Shown: positions 1 through 5,907, counted from the stretch's first letter. The stretch: DNA of 6,026 bases from Gammaproteobacteria bacterium (GCA_030620735.1 JAUXDV010000130.1:1-6026), one strand, 5' to 3'. Notes: a model not told the origin generated them from the sequence alone. Made by a program: numbers and translations.

Positions 1-1028
1 ATCAGGATGCCACGGTCACGGGTGTCGACGATGCACACCAGCTCAACCTTGAAGGTTGCATCTGCAGCCTCCCCCTTCATTTCAGCGAGCAGGTTTTTAG
101 AGGCTGCTGCTGCCTGCAGGTCAGCCATGTGCGCCTGCTTCGGCATCCAGTCAGGTCCCGGAAAGCTGCCTGAATCGCCTGCCACATAGACCCGCTCCAT
201 CTCCTCGTCCTTGCAATGTCTGTCGGCGCGAATGAGGCCGCCATCAGAGCGCGGCAGTTCACTGTTGTCGAACCACTTGTTGCCGGTCATGCCCGGCATG
301 AAAAGAATCAGGTCGGCATCGAACTCCCCACCCTCGGTCACCACCCTGTTGTTCTCGAAGCTCTTCATTTTATGGCCCAGGTGGGTAGTGATATCACGCT
401 TCTTCATCTCTTTGAGTAAAACATCAACCGCCTTTGGTCCAAGTCGATTGCCGGGATTGGCTGCTGGACTGAAGAATACCAGTTTGAATTTGTCACGCCG
501 TTTTTCAAGACGCAGCTGCGTGTCGATGCCAAACAGAAACTCGAACATCGGCCCGCCGCGCATGGCGCTCGGCTCTTTGGGATTGCCGCTGAACCCGATC
601 GCGATGGTTCCCCCCTGCATCTCCTTGAGACGGTCACGAATTTTCTCGGCAGCAGTGATTCCCTCGCAGGGAGTGATGACGTTTTCGATGCCCGGCAGTT
701 TTTTGATAAAACGGCCGCCTGTAGCAATGACCAATCCATCATTTTCAACCTCTCCCTGGTCTGTTTCGACCACCCGGCCGCCATCACGCAACCCCGTCAC
801 CCTGGCCTGGAAAAAGTGCACACGATTGCGTTTGAAATAATTGTCCAGCGGGACAATCAGATCGCTGCGCTTGCGCAGCCCTGCAGGAATCCAGATGATG
901 CCCGGCAGGTAGTGGAGTTCCGCACGCGGGGCGATCAGCGTGATCTCCAGTCCGACATCCTGTGCACGCAGCTTGCGCACCGCTGTCAACGCCGCAAAAC
1001 CCGCTCCGATGATGGTGATTTTTGACAT
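1..1028 (-). CDS. SQR-like FAD-dependent oxidoreductase (partial, C-terminus beyond window)
   Basis: This is a two-dinucleotide-domain flavoprotein of the sulfide:quinone oxidoreductase / flavocytochrome c family. Members pass electrons from sulfide or related donors through FAD to quinone or cytochrome, usually at the membrane. Reading from ATG at 1028 gives 342 uninterrupted codons to the window edge. Residues 5-14 (TIIGAGFAAL) are the FAD-binding GxGxxA loop, 99-105 (LVIATGG) the strand closing the FAD fold, and 280-285 (YVAGDS) the second FAD motif. Residues 291-310 (PKQAHMADLQA region) match the conserved helix that follows. Family members usually have about 380-430 residues, so perhaps 40-90 are missing. 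Cysteines are C121, C272 and C332. C121 and C332 (in VCIVDTRDRG) match the first and third SQR cysteines; the middle one is absent. The start has only a weak GAG upstream. The gene lies 112 nt downstream of relA, beyond a REP-like hairpin, so co-transcription is uncertain. Family is confident; the substrate is not. Confidence 0.85.
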   Translation of the reverse strand, partial: MSKITIIGAGFAALTAVRKLRAQDVGLEITLIAPRAELHYLPGIIWIPAGLRKRSDLIVPLDNYFKRNRVHFFQARVTGLRDGGRVVETDQGEVENDGLVIATGGRFIKKLPGIENVITPCEGITAAEKIRDRLKEMQGGTIAIGFSGNPKEPSAMRGGPMFEFLFGIDTQLRLEKRRDKFKLVFFSPAANPGNRLGPKAVDVLLKEMKKRDITTHLGHKMKSFENNRVVTEGGEFDADLILFMPGMTGNKWFDNSELPRSDGGLIRADRHCKDEEMERVYVAGDSGSFPGPDWMPKQAHMADLQAAAASKNLLAEMKGEAADATFKVELVCIVDTRDRGIL

Positions 1029-1050
1029 GCTATTTTCTCGTTTATTGATA

Positions 1051-1076
1051 TTTCGCGGTGACAAGACCGCTCCTAC
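1051..1076 (-). repeat. REP-like palindrome with GTAG head
   Basis: On the minus strand this reads GTAGGAGCGGT, then CTTGTC, then ACCGCGAAA. It is a GTAG tetranucleotide followed by a short hairpin with arms GCGGT (1055-1059) and ACCGC (1066-1070) and a 6-nt loop. This form is typical of the repetitive extragenic palindromes of many gammaproteobacteria that are mobilised by RAYT (TnpA-REP) transposases. Only one copy is visible, so repetition in the genome is inferred from resemblance. It lies between relA and the SQR-like gene, where the transcript hairpin could limit read-through or protect the 3' end of the relA mRNA. There is no U-run, so it is not a standard intrinsic terminator. Confidence 0.7.
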
Positions 1077-1098
1077 AATTTGCGCAATTTCTCTTTTA

Positions 1099-1133
1099 CC
1101 TAAAACCTAAAACCTAAAACCTAAAACTTAAAA
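1099..1133. repeat. Heptamer tandem repeat (CCTAAAA)n
   Basis: Four perfect CCTAAAA units (1099-1105, 1106-1112, 1113-1119, 1120-1126) are followed by one variant unit, CTTAAAA (1127-1133), and a truncated CCT. On the minus strand the unit reads TTTTAGG. The array starts a few bases after the relA stop codon, in non-coding sequence, and its last part forms the left copy of the inverted repeat around relA. It resembles the short tandem heptamers described in cyanobacterial intergenic DNA. Seven-base units change length easily by slippage, so copy number may vary between strains. Confidence 0.9.
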
Positions 1134-1136
1134 CCT
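1121..1136 (+). repeat. Left copy of 16-bp inverted repeat flanking relA
   Basis: The sequence CTAAAACTTAAAACCT is the exact reverse complement of 3332-3347. It overlaps the end of the heptamer array and ends 4 nt before the relA stop codon (on the plus strand, relA begins at 1141). The composition is simple and A-rich, so the match is less striking than its length suggests. Its spacing to relA is nevertheless identical to that of the right copy. Confidence 0.75.
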
Positions 1137-1140
1137 TTAT

Positions 1141-3327
1141 TCAAGTCGTGCGCATCGCCTTGATGACATCGGGACTCAGGTTGAGTTTTTCCAACAGTCC
1201 CTGTAGCTGGACGATATCACTAATTTCAACCGTAAAACGCATCACCGCCTGCTGTTTTTTGAGGTTCGAATGGGTTCTTACCGTGGTGATATCGATCTCT
1301 TCATTCGAAAAGATCGCAGAGATATCGCGAAACAGCCCCTTGCGATCCAGCGCAATGACGCGGATATCAACCTTGAATTCACCGCTGTCACTCTCATCAG
1401 ACTCCCACTGCACTTCAATCAGGCGCTGCTGCTCCTCCTCGCTCATGTGCTGCACTACGGAACAATCCTTGCGATGCACCGTGATGCCCCGTCCCCTGGT
1501 GATATAGCCCGTCACTTCATCGCCCGGCACAGGTTTACAGCACTGTCCCAGATGGGTCAGGAGATCATCAACACCCTGCACAATCAACCGAGGCGTTTTT
1601 CCCGGCAGCTGTTTACGGCGGCGTTTCGGTGCAGGCTTCCCGGATTCCTGCTGACGACGATCCCAGCCCGCCACCTGCACCGGCGATATATCTCCACGGC
1701 CAATAGCGGCATAAAGACCCTCCTCACTCTTCATGTTGAAGTGGCGTGCAATCTTCGATAGCTTGACCCTGGTGGTCCCGAGACGCATTATTTCTCGCTC
1801 CAGGCTCTCCTTTCCCGCCTCGACATGGGTATCATAATCCTGTTGGCGAAACCATTGACGGATACGACTGCGCGCTCTGGAAGATCTGACATAACCCAGG
1901 CGTGAGCTCATCCAGTCTCGCGACGGCTGCTCCTGTTTGGCAGTCATAATCTCGACAGTCTGGCCATTCAGCAGCGGCTGCGTCAATGGAGTAATTCTGC
2001 CATCCACCTTGGCGCCCCGGCAGCGGTGTCCAACGCTGGTATGAATCGCGTAGGCAAAATCAATCGGCGTCGCCCCATACCCCAGTTCGATCACCTTTCC
2101 CTGCGGAGTCAGCACATAGATATGCTGCTGATCATCATCGCTCTGCAGCTGCGGCTGTTCATCGAGATCATCACGCTGTTCCAGCCATTGGCGCATCCAT
2201 TCGATGCGGCGTTCAAGATCCCTGTTTTCACCACGCTGCTCCTTATAGCGCCAGTGGGCGGCAACACCACGCTCGGCATGTTCATGCATTTCGTGTGTGC
2301 GTATCTGGATCTCAAGCGGGCGTTGATCATCGCCGATCACTACCGTATGAATCGACTGGTAGAGGTTTGCCTTGGGCGTCGCAATGTAGTCATCGAACTC
2401 CTGCGGAATATGCCGCCATAAGCCGTGAACGACGCCGAGTGCGCTGTAGCACTCTGCGATCGAATCGACCAGTACGCGCACGGCGCGGACATCGAAGATG
2501 TGCGAGAAGTCCATATCCTTGCGCTGCATCTTTCTCCAGATGCTATAGATATGTTTGGGCCTGCCGCTCATCTGCGCATGGATGCCCTGCTCCTCGAAAA
2601 CTGTGTTGAGCTTTATGATCACGCCCTTGATAGATGATAGACGTTCATCACGCCGCTCTTCGAGACGAATCGCGATCTCGCGGTATTGTTCAGGCTGCAG
2701 ATAGCGTAGAGAGAGATCCTCGAGCTCCCACTTGATCTGCCAGATGCCGAGACGGTTGGCGAGCGGCGCAAAAATATCCAGTGTATTGCGGCTGAATCTA
2801 TGTTGGTTTGACTCTGAGAAAGACTCCTGGCGACGCATCAGATGTACGCGCTCGGCGAGCATGATCATGATGACGCGAACATCACCTGAGAGTCCCAGCA
2901 GCAGCCGGCGTAGATTCTCGGAGTGCCCCTCCCCCTTCTCTTCACGATCTGCCAGCACACCGGGGGTCAGTTGGTGAATCTTGTCCAGGGATTGGATGCG
3001 CCGTGCAACAGATTCGCCATAGCGCTGCTGTAGAGTGTCATGATCGAAGATGTGCGCGGAGAGGGTGCGATGGAGTATTGCTGCAATCAGGGTGTTTTCA
3101 TCCATGTCGAACTGAGCGAGGATATCTGCAACATGCAGAATATAGAGCGCCAGCTGTTGTCCGCTGCGCTCCTCCTGCTCGGCAAAAAGATCGAGTACAG
3201 AGTGGGCCGCCTCGCCAAGTTTGCGGCGAACCTCAGCATCTTCTGCTGGCGGAAATAGCGCCAGCCATGCGTCGATAGCATCATTAGTAAGATGCTCGTC
3301 TGGAAGTCTCTGGGTAACTGCTACCAT
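1141..3327 (-). CDS. relA: RelA, monofunctional (p)ppGpp synthetase (GTP pyrophosphokinase)
   Basis: RelA transfers pyrophosphate from ATP to GTP or GDP when it senses uncharged tRNA on stalled ribosomes, raising the alarmone (p)ppGpp. Length is 728 residues (E. coli RelA is 744), and the MVAV start is shared with E. coli RelA. The pseudo-hydrolase domain spans about 40-200. By eye against SpoT, the metal-site residues His, HD and Asp become Y62, H86-R87 and E159, and the catalytic ED pair becomes S90-A91, so hydrolase activity should be lost. The synthetase domain spans about 240-360: RPKHIYSIW (256-264), FDVRAVR with D279, EFDD (310-313), YQSIHT (323-328) and LEIQIRT with E339. EFDD is the acidic ExDD motif of monofunctional RelA, against RxKD in bifunctional enzymes. 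Then come TGS (about 401-463), a helical region, a conserved-cysteine domain (C596, C597, C622) and a C-terminal ACT domain (about 650-726). No Shine-Dalgarno precedes the ATG; translation may be coupled to parC, 16 nt upstream. Confidence 0.97.
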   Translation of the reverse strand: MVAVTQRLPDEHLTNDAIDAWLALFPPAEDAEVRRKLGEAAHSVLDLFAEQEERSGQQLALYILHVADILAQFDMDENTLIAAILHRTLSAHIFDHDTLQQRYGESVARRIQSLDKIHQLTPGVLADREEKGEGHSENLRRLLLGLSGDVRVIMIMLAERVHLMRRQESFSESNQHRFSRNTLDIFAPLANRLGIWQIKWELEDLSLRYLQPEQYREIAIRLEERRDERLSSIKGVIIKLNTVFEEQGIHAQMSGRPKHIYSIWRKMQRKDMDFSHIFDVRAVRVLVDSIAECYSALGVVHGLWRHIPQEFDDYIATPKANLYQSIHTVVIGDDQRPLEIQIRTHEMHEHAERGVAAHWRYKEQRGENRDLERRIEWMRQWLEQRDDLDEQPQLQSDDDQQHIYVLTPQGKVIELGYGATPIDFAYAIHTSVGHRCRGAKVDGRITPLTQPLLNGQTVEIMTAKQEQPSRDWMSSRLGYVRSSRARSRIRQWFRQQDYDTHVEAGKESLEREIMRLGTTRVKLSKIARHFNMKSEEGLYAAIGRGDISPVQVAGWDRRQQESGKPAPKRRRKQLPGKTPRLIVQGVDDLLTHLGQCCKPVPGDEVTGYITRGRGITVHRKDCSVVQHMSEEEQQRLIEVQWESDESDSGEFKVDIRVIALDRKGLFRDISAIFSNEEIDITTVRTHSNLKKQQAVMRFTVEISDIVQLQGLLEKLNLSPDVIKAMRTT

Positions 3328-3331
3328 GGTG

Positions 3332-3347
3332 AGGTTTTAAGTTTTAG
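3332..3347 (-). repeat. Right copy of 16-bp inverted repeat, in the parC-relA junction
   Basis: The plus strand reads AGGTTTTAAGTTTTAG, the exact reverse complement of 1121-1136. It fills most of the 16-nt gap between parC and relA and is 4 nt from the relA ATG. Its outer end contains the parC stop codon (TAA on the minus strand, 3346-3344). On the minus strand it reads CTAAAACTTAAAACCT, which has no Shine-Dalgarno character, although it lies where the relA ribosome binding site should be. Confidence 0.75.
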
Positions 3348-5590
3348 ATCACTTCTACTCTATCGATCTTCTGGAATCCTCGCGGCAGTTTATTGCCGCG
3401 GCGGCCGCGTTCTCCGGCGTAGGCGTCGAGGTCGGCGCTTTTGAGATTCAGATAGCGCTTGCCCGACCAGGCTCTGAGCACCCCACCCGGAGATACACAG
3501 GCCAGGGCGACGACGAATTCCTCCCTGGAGGCCGCTTTTTTCGCCGGGATGCCAATGATTTTGTTGCCCTTGCCCCGGCTCATTACCGGAAGTTCCGAAA
3601 CAGCAAAGACCAGCATGTGGCCATCGTTGGTGATAGCGACGAGGCGGTCATCCTGCTGCATAATCGGCGCGGGTTTTAATACCCTGGCGTTCTTTGGAAG
3701 GCGCAGCGCCGCCTTGCCTGCTTTTTTATTCGCAAGCAGATGTTTCATCTGCACGCGATAGCCATACCCGGCATCGGACGCCATCAGATACCACTGCTCC
3801 TCATCGCCGCCGAGCACGGCAACAAAGGTGGCTCCTGCGGGGGGCGACAGCCGTCCTGTCAGCGGCTCCCCCTGTCCGCGCGCAGAGGGCAGCGTATGCG
3901 CGCTGATCGAGTAGCTGCGGCCGCAGGAGTCGAGAAATACCGCCGGCTGATTGCTGCGCATCCTGGCGCTGTCAAGATTGCCGTCGCCGGCCTTGTAGTT
4001 CAATCCCGCCGCATCGATCTCATGCCCCCTGGCGGAGCGCACCCAGCCTTTCTCAGACAACACCACGGTGACCGGCTCACTCGGCGCAAGATCGGTTTCA
4101 CGCAGCGCCTCGGCTGCATCACGCACAACAATCCGGGAGCGGCGCTTATCACCATACTCTTCGGCGTCAGCCTGAATCTCCTTGCGAATCAGGGTTTTCA
4201 TGCGCTGCTTTGAACTCAGCAGCAGCTCCAGCTTGTCACGCTCTGCCGCCAGCTCTTCCTGCTCGGCGCGAATCTTCATCTCCTCGAGTCTGGCCAGCTG
4301 GCGCAGGCGGGTATCGAGAACGTAATTCGCCTGCAGTTCCGACAGATCAAAGCGCTGCATGAGCGCCGCTTTAGGATGCTCTTCGGTGCGGATGATATGA
4401 ATCACTTCATCAATATTCAGAAAGGCAATCAACAATCCATCGAGCAGATGCAGGCGCTGTTTGACTTTCGCAAGGCGGTACTCAATGCGTCTACGCACAG
4501 TATCAAAACGAAATTCCAGCCACTCCTTGAGCATCATACGCAGGTTTTTCACCTGCGGGCGGCCATTGGTTCCGATCACATTCATGTTGACGCGATAGGT
4601 GCGCTCCAGATCTGTGCTGGCAAACAGGTGCGACATCATGCGCTCGATATCAACCCGGTTGGAGCGCGGCGCTATCACCATTCTGGAGGGCGTTTCATGA
4701 TCGGATTCATCGCGCAGGTCCTCGACCCACGGCAGTTTTTTAGCGCGCATCTGCGCCGCAATCTGCTCCAGCACCTTGGAGCCGGAGACCTGGTACGGCA
4801 GCGCCGTCACCACCACCTCACCATGCTCCACTTCCCAGCGCGCGCGCATGCGCACGCTGCCGTGACCCGTTGCATAGATTTTCAGCAGGTCGGATGGCGG
4901 AGAGATGATCTCCGCCTCGGTCGGGTAATCTGGTGCGGGAATATATTCGTGCAACTCCTCGAGCGTCGCCTTCGGATGATCGATGAGGTGAATGCAGGCT
5001 GCAGCAACTTCACGCAGGTTATGCGGCGGAATGTCCGTCGCCATGCCGACGGCAATACCGGAGCCGCCGTTGAGCAGCACATTCGGCAGCCTTGCAGGCA
5101 GCACCACGGGCTCATCCAGGGTGCCATCAAAATTGGGTTGCCAGTCAACAGTGCCCTGCCCCAACTCCTGCAGCAGCAATTTGGCATAGGGAGTAAGACG
5201 GGCCTCTGTATAGCGCATCGCGGCAAATGATTTGGGATCATCCGGGCTTCCCCAGTTGCCCTGCCCCTGCACCAGAGGATAACGATAGGAAAACGGCTGC
5301 GCCATCAGCACCATCGCTTCATAGCAGGCGCTGTCGCCATGCGGGTGAAATTTACCCAGCACGTCACCGACAGTGCGCGCTGACTTCTTGAACTTTGCAG
5401 TCGCCGACAATCCCAGTTCGGACATGGCATAGACGATGCGGCGCTGCACCGGCTTGAGTCCATCACCGATATTCGGCAGGGCGCGGTCAAGAATGACATA
5501 CATGGAGTAATCCAGGTACGCCTTCTCGGTAAACTCGCGCATCGCCATGCGTTCGATGCCCTCGGTTGTGTAGTCTTGTGTGGTTACCAT
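3344..5590 (-). CDS. parC: DNA topoisomerase IV subunit A
   Basis: ParC is the DNA-cleaving subunit of topoisomerase IV (ParC2ParE2), which unlinks daughter chromosomes and relaxes supercoils. Length is 748 residues (E. coli ParC is 752), and it is recognisable against E. coli ParC throughout. The winged-helix catalytic core holds GDGLKPVQRRI (42-52), HPHGDSACYEAM (82-93) and the active-site tyrosine Y127 in AAMRYTE. The tower and coiled-coil region runs to about 475, and the C-terminal beta-pinwheel from about 505. ParC-like features there include LPSARGQGEPLTG (567-579), the degenerate GERGRRG box (726-732) and RGFQKIDRVE near the end. The quinolone-determining residues are wild type (S87 and E91, equal to E. 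coli S80 and E84). The ATG at 5590 lacks a clear Shine-Dalgarno. M15 (5548) has GAGGG upstream, but EGIER before it matches the Pseudomonas ParC N-terminus, favouring 5590. No parE lies in the window. The stop codon lies inside the 16-bp repeat. Confidence 0.98.
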   Translation of the reverse strand: MVTTQDYTTEGIERMAMREFTEKAYLDYSMYVILDRALPNIGDGLKPVQRRIVYAMSELGLSATAKFKKSARTVGDVLGKFHPHGDSACYEAMVLMAQPFSYRYPLVQGQGNWGSPDDPKSFAAMRYTEARLTPYAKLLLQELGQGTVDWQPNFDGTLDEPVVLPARLPNVLLNGGSGIAVGMATDIPPHNLREVAAACIHLIDHPKATLEELHEYIPAPDYPTEAEIISPPSDLLKIYATGHGSVRMRARWEVEHGEVVVTALPYQVSGSKVLEQIAAQMRAKKLPWVEDLRDESDHETPSRMVIAPRSNRVDIERMMSHLFASTDLERTYRVNMNVIGTNGRPQVKNLRMMLKEWLEFRFDTVRRRIEYRLAKVKQRLHLLDGLLIAFLNIDEVIHIIRTEEHPKAALMQRFDLSELQANYVLDTRLRQLARLEEMKIRAEQEELAAERDKLELLLSSKQRMKTLIRKEIQADAEEYGDKRRSRIVVRDAAEALRETDLAPSEPVTVVLSEKGWVRSARGHEIDAAGLNYKAGDGNLDSARMRSNQPAVFLDSCGRSYSISAHTLPSARGQGEPLTGRLSPPAGATFVAVLGGDEEQWYLMASDAGYGYRVQMKHLLANKKAGKAALRLPKNARVLKPAPIMQQDDRLVAITNDGHMLVFAVSELPVMSRGKGNKIIGIPAKKAASREEFVVALACVSPGGVLRAWSGKRYLNLKSADLDAYAGERGRRGNKLPRGFQKIDRVEVI

Positions 5591-5618
5591 TGATCCGGGA
5601 GAGAGTGAAATATCTGGG

Positions 5619-5634
5619 GCTGAAGCTTATCAGC
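5619..5634 (-). other. Short hairpin in presumed parC leader
   Basis: GCTGA (5619-5623) and TCAGC (5630-5634) are inverted around a 6-nt loop. If transcription starts near 5650, this hairpin lies about 30-45 nt upstream of the parC ATG in the leader RNA. The arms are only 5 bp, so it could be chance. Confidence 0.3.
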
Positions 5635-5647
5635 ATCATGGTGGGAT

Positions 5648-5657
5648 GCGCTAGCGC
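5648..5657. promoter_or_regulatory. Perfect palindrome GCGCTAGCGC at presumed parC start site
   Basis: This is a 10-bp perfect palindrome. GGTGG (5640-5644) and CCACC (5663-5667) form outer inverted arms whose centre is offset by 1 bp. It lies just downstream of the candidate -10 hexamer, covering the discriminator and likely start site, where a bound repressor would block initiation. No known regulator is recognised. Confidence 0.35.
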
Positions 5658-5665
5658 TTATACCA
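5657..5665 (-). promoter_or_regulatory. Candidate extended -10 promoter for parC-relA
   Basis: The minus strand reads TGGTATAAG: a TGn extension followed by TATAAG, matching five of six bases of the sigma-70 -10 consensus. With a 17-bp spacer the -35 would fall at 5680-5685 (AATCAG on the minus strand), a poor match, as is common for extended -10 promoters. Transcription would start near 5650, giving a leader of about 60 nt before parC. It is the best promoter-like site I see on this strand here, but it has not been scored statistically. Confidence 0.45.
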
Positions 5666-5670
5666 CCCTG

Positions 5671-5690
5671 TGATTCTCACTGATTCACAC
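5671..5690. promoter_or_regulatory. Tandem 10-bp direct repeat, candidate operator
   Basis: TGATTCTCAC (5671-5680) is followed directly by TGATTCACAC (5681-5690), identical at nine of ten bases. A 10-bp period places both units on the same face of the helix, an arrangement used by tandem-binding regulators such as OmpR/PhoB-type response regulators. It covers the -35 region of the candidate parC promoter. The regulator cannot be named from the sequence. Confidence 0.4.
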
Positions 5691-5745
5691 GATAATTCGT
5701 GGAAACAAGGGAAAATACCTAAAAAAATCCCCATATCTGAGCAGT

Positions 5746-5774
5746 TTGCATTACACTTGCCGACAGGGTGATAT
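5746..5774 (+). promoter_or_regulatory. Weak candidate promoter for the symporter gene
   Basis: Two readings overlap here. For sigma-70, TTGCAT (5746-5751) and TGATAT (5769-5774) are separated by 17 bp, matching three and four of six consensus bases. For sigma-54, TTGCAT and TTGCC within 5746-5761 have the right -24/-12 spacing, but the normally GG dinucleotide is TG. Neither is strong. Either would give a leader of about 130 nt containing both downstream inverted repeats. Confidence 0.2.
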
Positions 5775-5784
5775 TCGCGGCCTG

Positions 5785-5815
5785 ATAAATGTACACGCTG
5801 TTTGTGTAAATTTAT
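5785..5815. promoter_or_regulatory. 31-bp inverted repeat, operator or leader hairpin
   Basis: The arms are ATAAATGTACAC (5785-5796) and GTGTAAATTTAT (5804-5815) around the 7-bp spacer GCTGTTT. They match at 11 of 12 positions; the only mismatch is G5791 against A5809. It lies 92 nt upstream of the symporter ATG. As DNA it looks like a binding site for a dimeric regulator with TACAC-N7-GTGTA half-sites. As RNA it would fold into a long stem with a 7-nt loop and no U-run. I do not recognise the consensus; the spacing does not fit CRP/FNR (TGTGA-N6-TCACA) or LexA. Confidence 0.6.
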
Positions 5816-5841
5816 GAAGCCGATCCTTCATCCGACAATAA

Positions 5842-5874
5842 ACCGAAACCTTCTGAGTGAAAATGAGGTTCGGT
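5842..5874 (+). other. Leader hairpin upstream of symporter ribosome binding site
   Basis: ACCGAAACCT (5842-5851) pairs with AGGTTCGGT (5866-5874) with one bulged A and a 14-nt loop. The hairpin ends 18 nt before the GCGGAG ribosome binding site, so it could affect ribosome access or mRNA stability. On the minus strand the stem is followed by TTTATT, which is too weak to call a terminator. Confidence 0.45.
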
Positions 5875-5892
5875 AATAAAATCAATCACTAA

Positions 5893-5898
5893 GCGGAG
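5893..5898 (+). promoter_or_regulatory. Ribosome binding site of the symporter small subunit
   Basis: GCGGAG contains the GGAG core and lies 9 nt before the ATG at 5908. This supports that start and contrasts with parC and relA, which lack a clear Shine-Dalgarno. Confidence 0.7.
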
Positions 5899-5907
5899 AT
5901 TACACCT

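Larger units (their letters stand above)
5591..5907. other. Divergent intergenic control region (317 bp)
   Basis: This gap separates parC (leftward) from the symporter gene (rightward) and contains no convincing coding sequence. From left to right it holds a short hairpin (5619-5634), a GC-rich palindrome (5648-5657), a candidate parC extended -10 (5657-5665), a tandem 10-bp repeat (5671-5690), an A-rich stretch (about 5701-5731), a weak candidate promoter for the symporter (5746-5774), a 31-bp inverted repeat (5785-5815), a second hairpin (5842-5874) and the symporter ribosome binding site. The number of symmetric elements suggests that both directions are regulated. Confidence 0.8.

Noticed and set aside
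211..840. A 209-codon open frame on the plus strand
   Set aside because: It is antisense to the SQR-like gene, whose minus-strand translation has clear FAD motifs; the plus-strand protein resembles no family and has no good ribosome binding site.
1051..1076. Rho-independent terminator of relA
   Set aside because: There is a hairpin but no following U-run on the minus strand; the GTAG head and arm layout fit a REP element better.
1099..1133. Telomere-like repeat (TTTTAGG)
   Set aside because: The similarity to plant-type telomere units is superficial: there are only about five units, between two bacterial genes.
2362..2370. NLYQS in RelA where E. coli RelA has NGYQS
   Set aside because: This position varies in active synthetases (for example NMYQS in Bacillus and GVYQS in mycobacteria), so it does not indicate loss of function.
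4376..5230. A 284-codon open frame on the plus strand inside parC
   Set aside because: It lies entirely antisense to the conserved ParC core. The histidine- and alanine-rich translation looks like a composition shadow of the coding strand.
5316..5335. Possible quinolone-resistance change in ParC
   Set aside because: S87 and E91 are the wild-type residues at the positions equal to E. coli S80 and E84.
5540..5548. Alternative parC starts at M15 or M17
   Set aside because: A GAGGG precedes M15, but residues 10-14 (EGIER) match the N-terminus of Pseudomonas ParC, so the upstream ATG at 5590 is preferred.
5669..5689. CRP-like site TGTGA...TCACA
   Set aside because: The spacer is 11 bp instead of 6, so the half-sites do not form a CRP site; the stretch is better described as a tandem 10-bp repeat.
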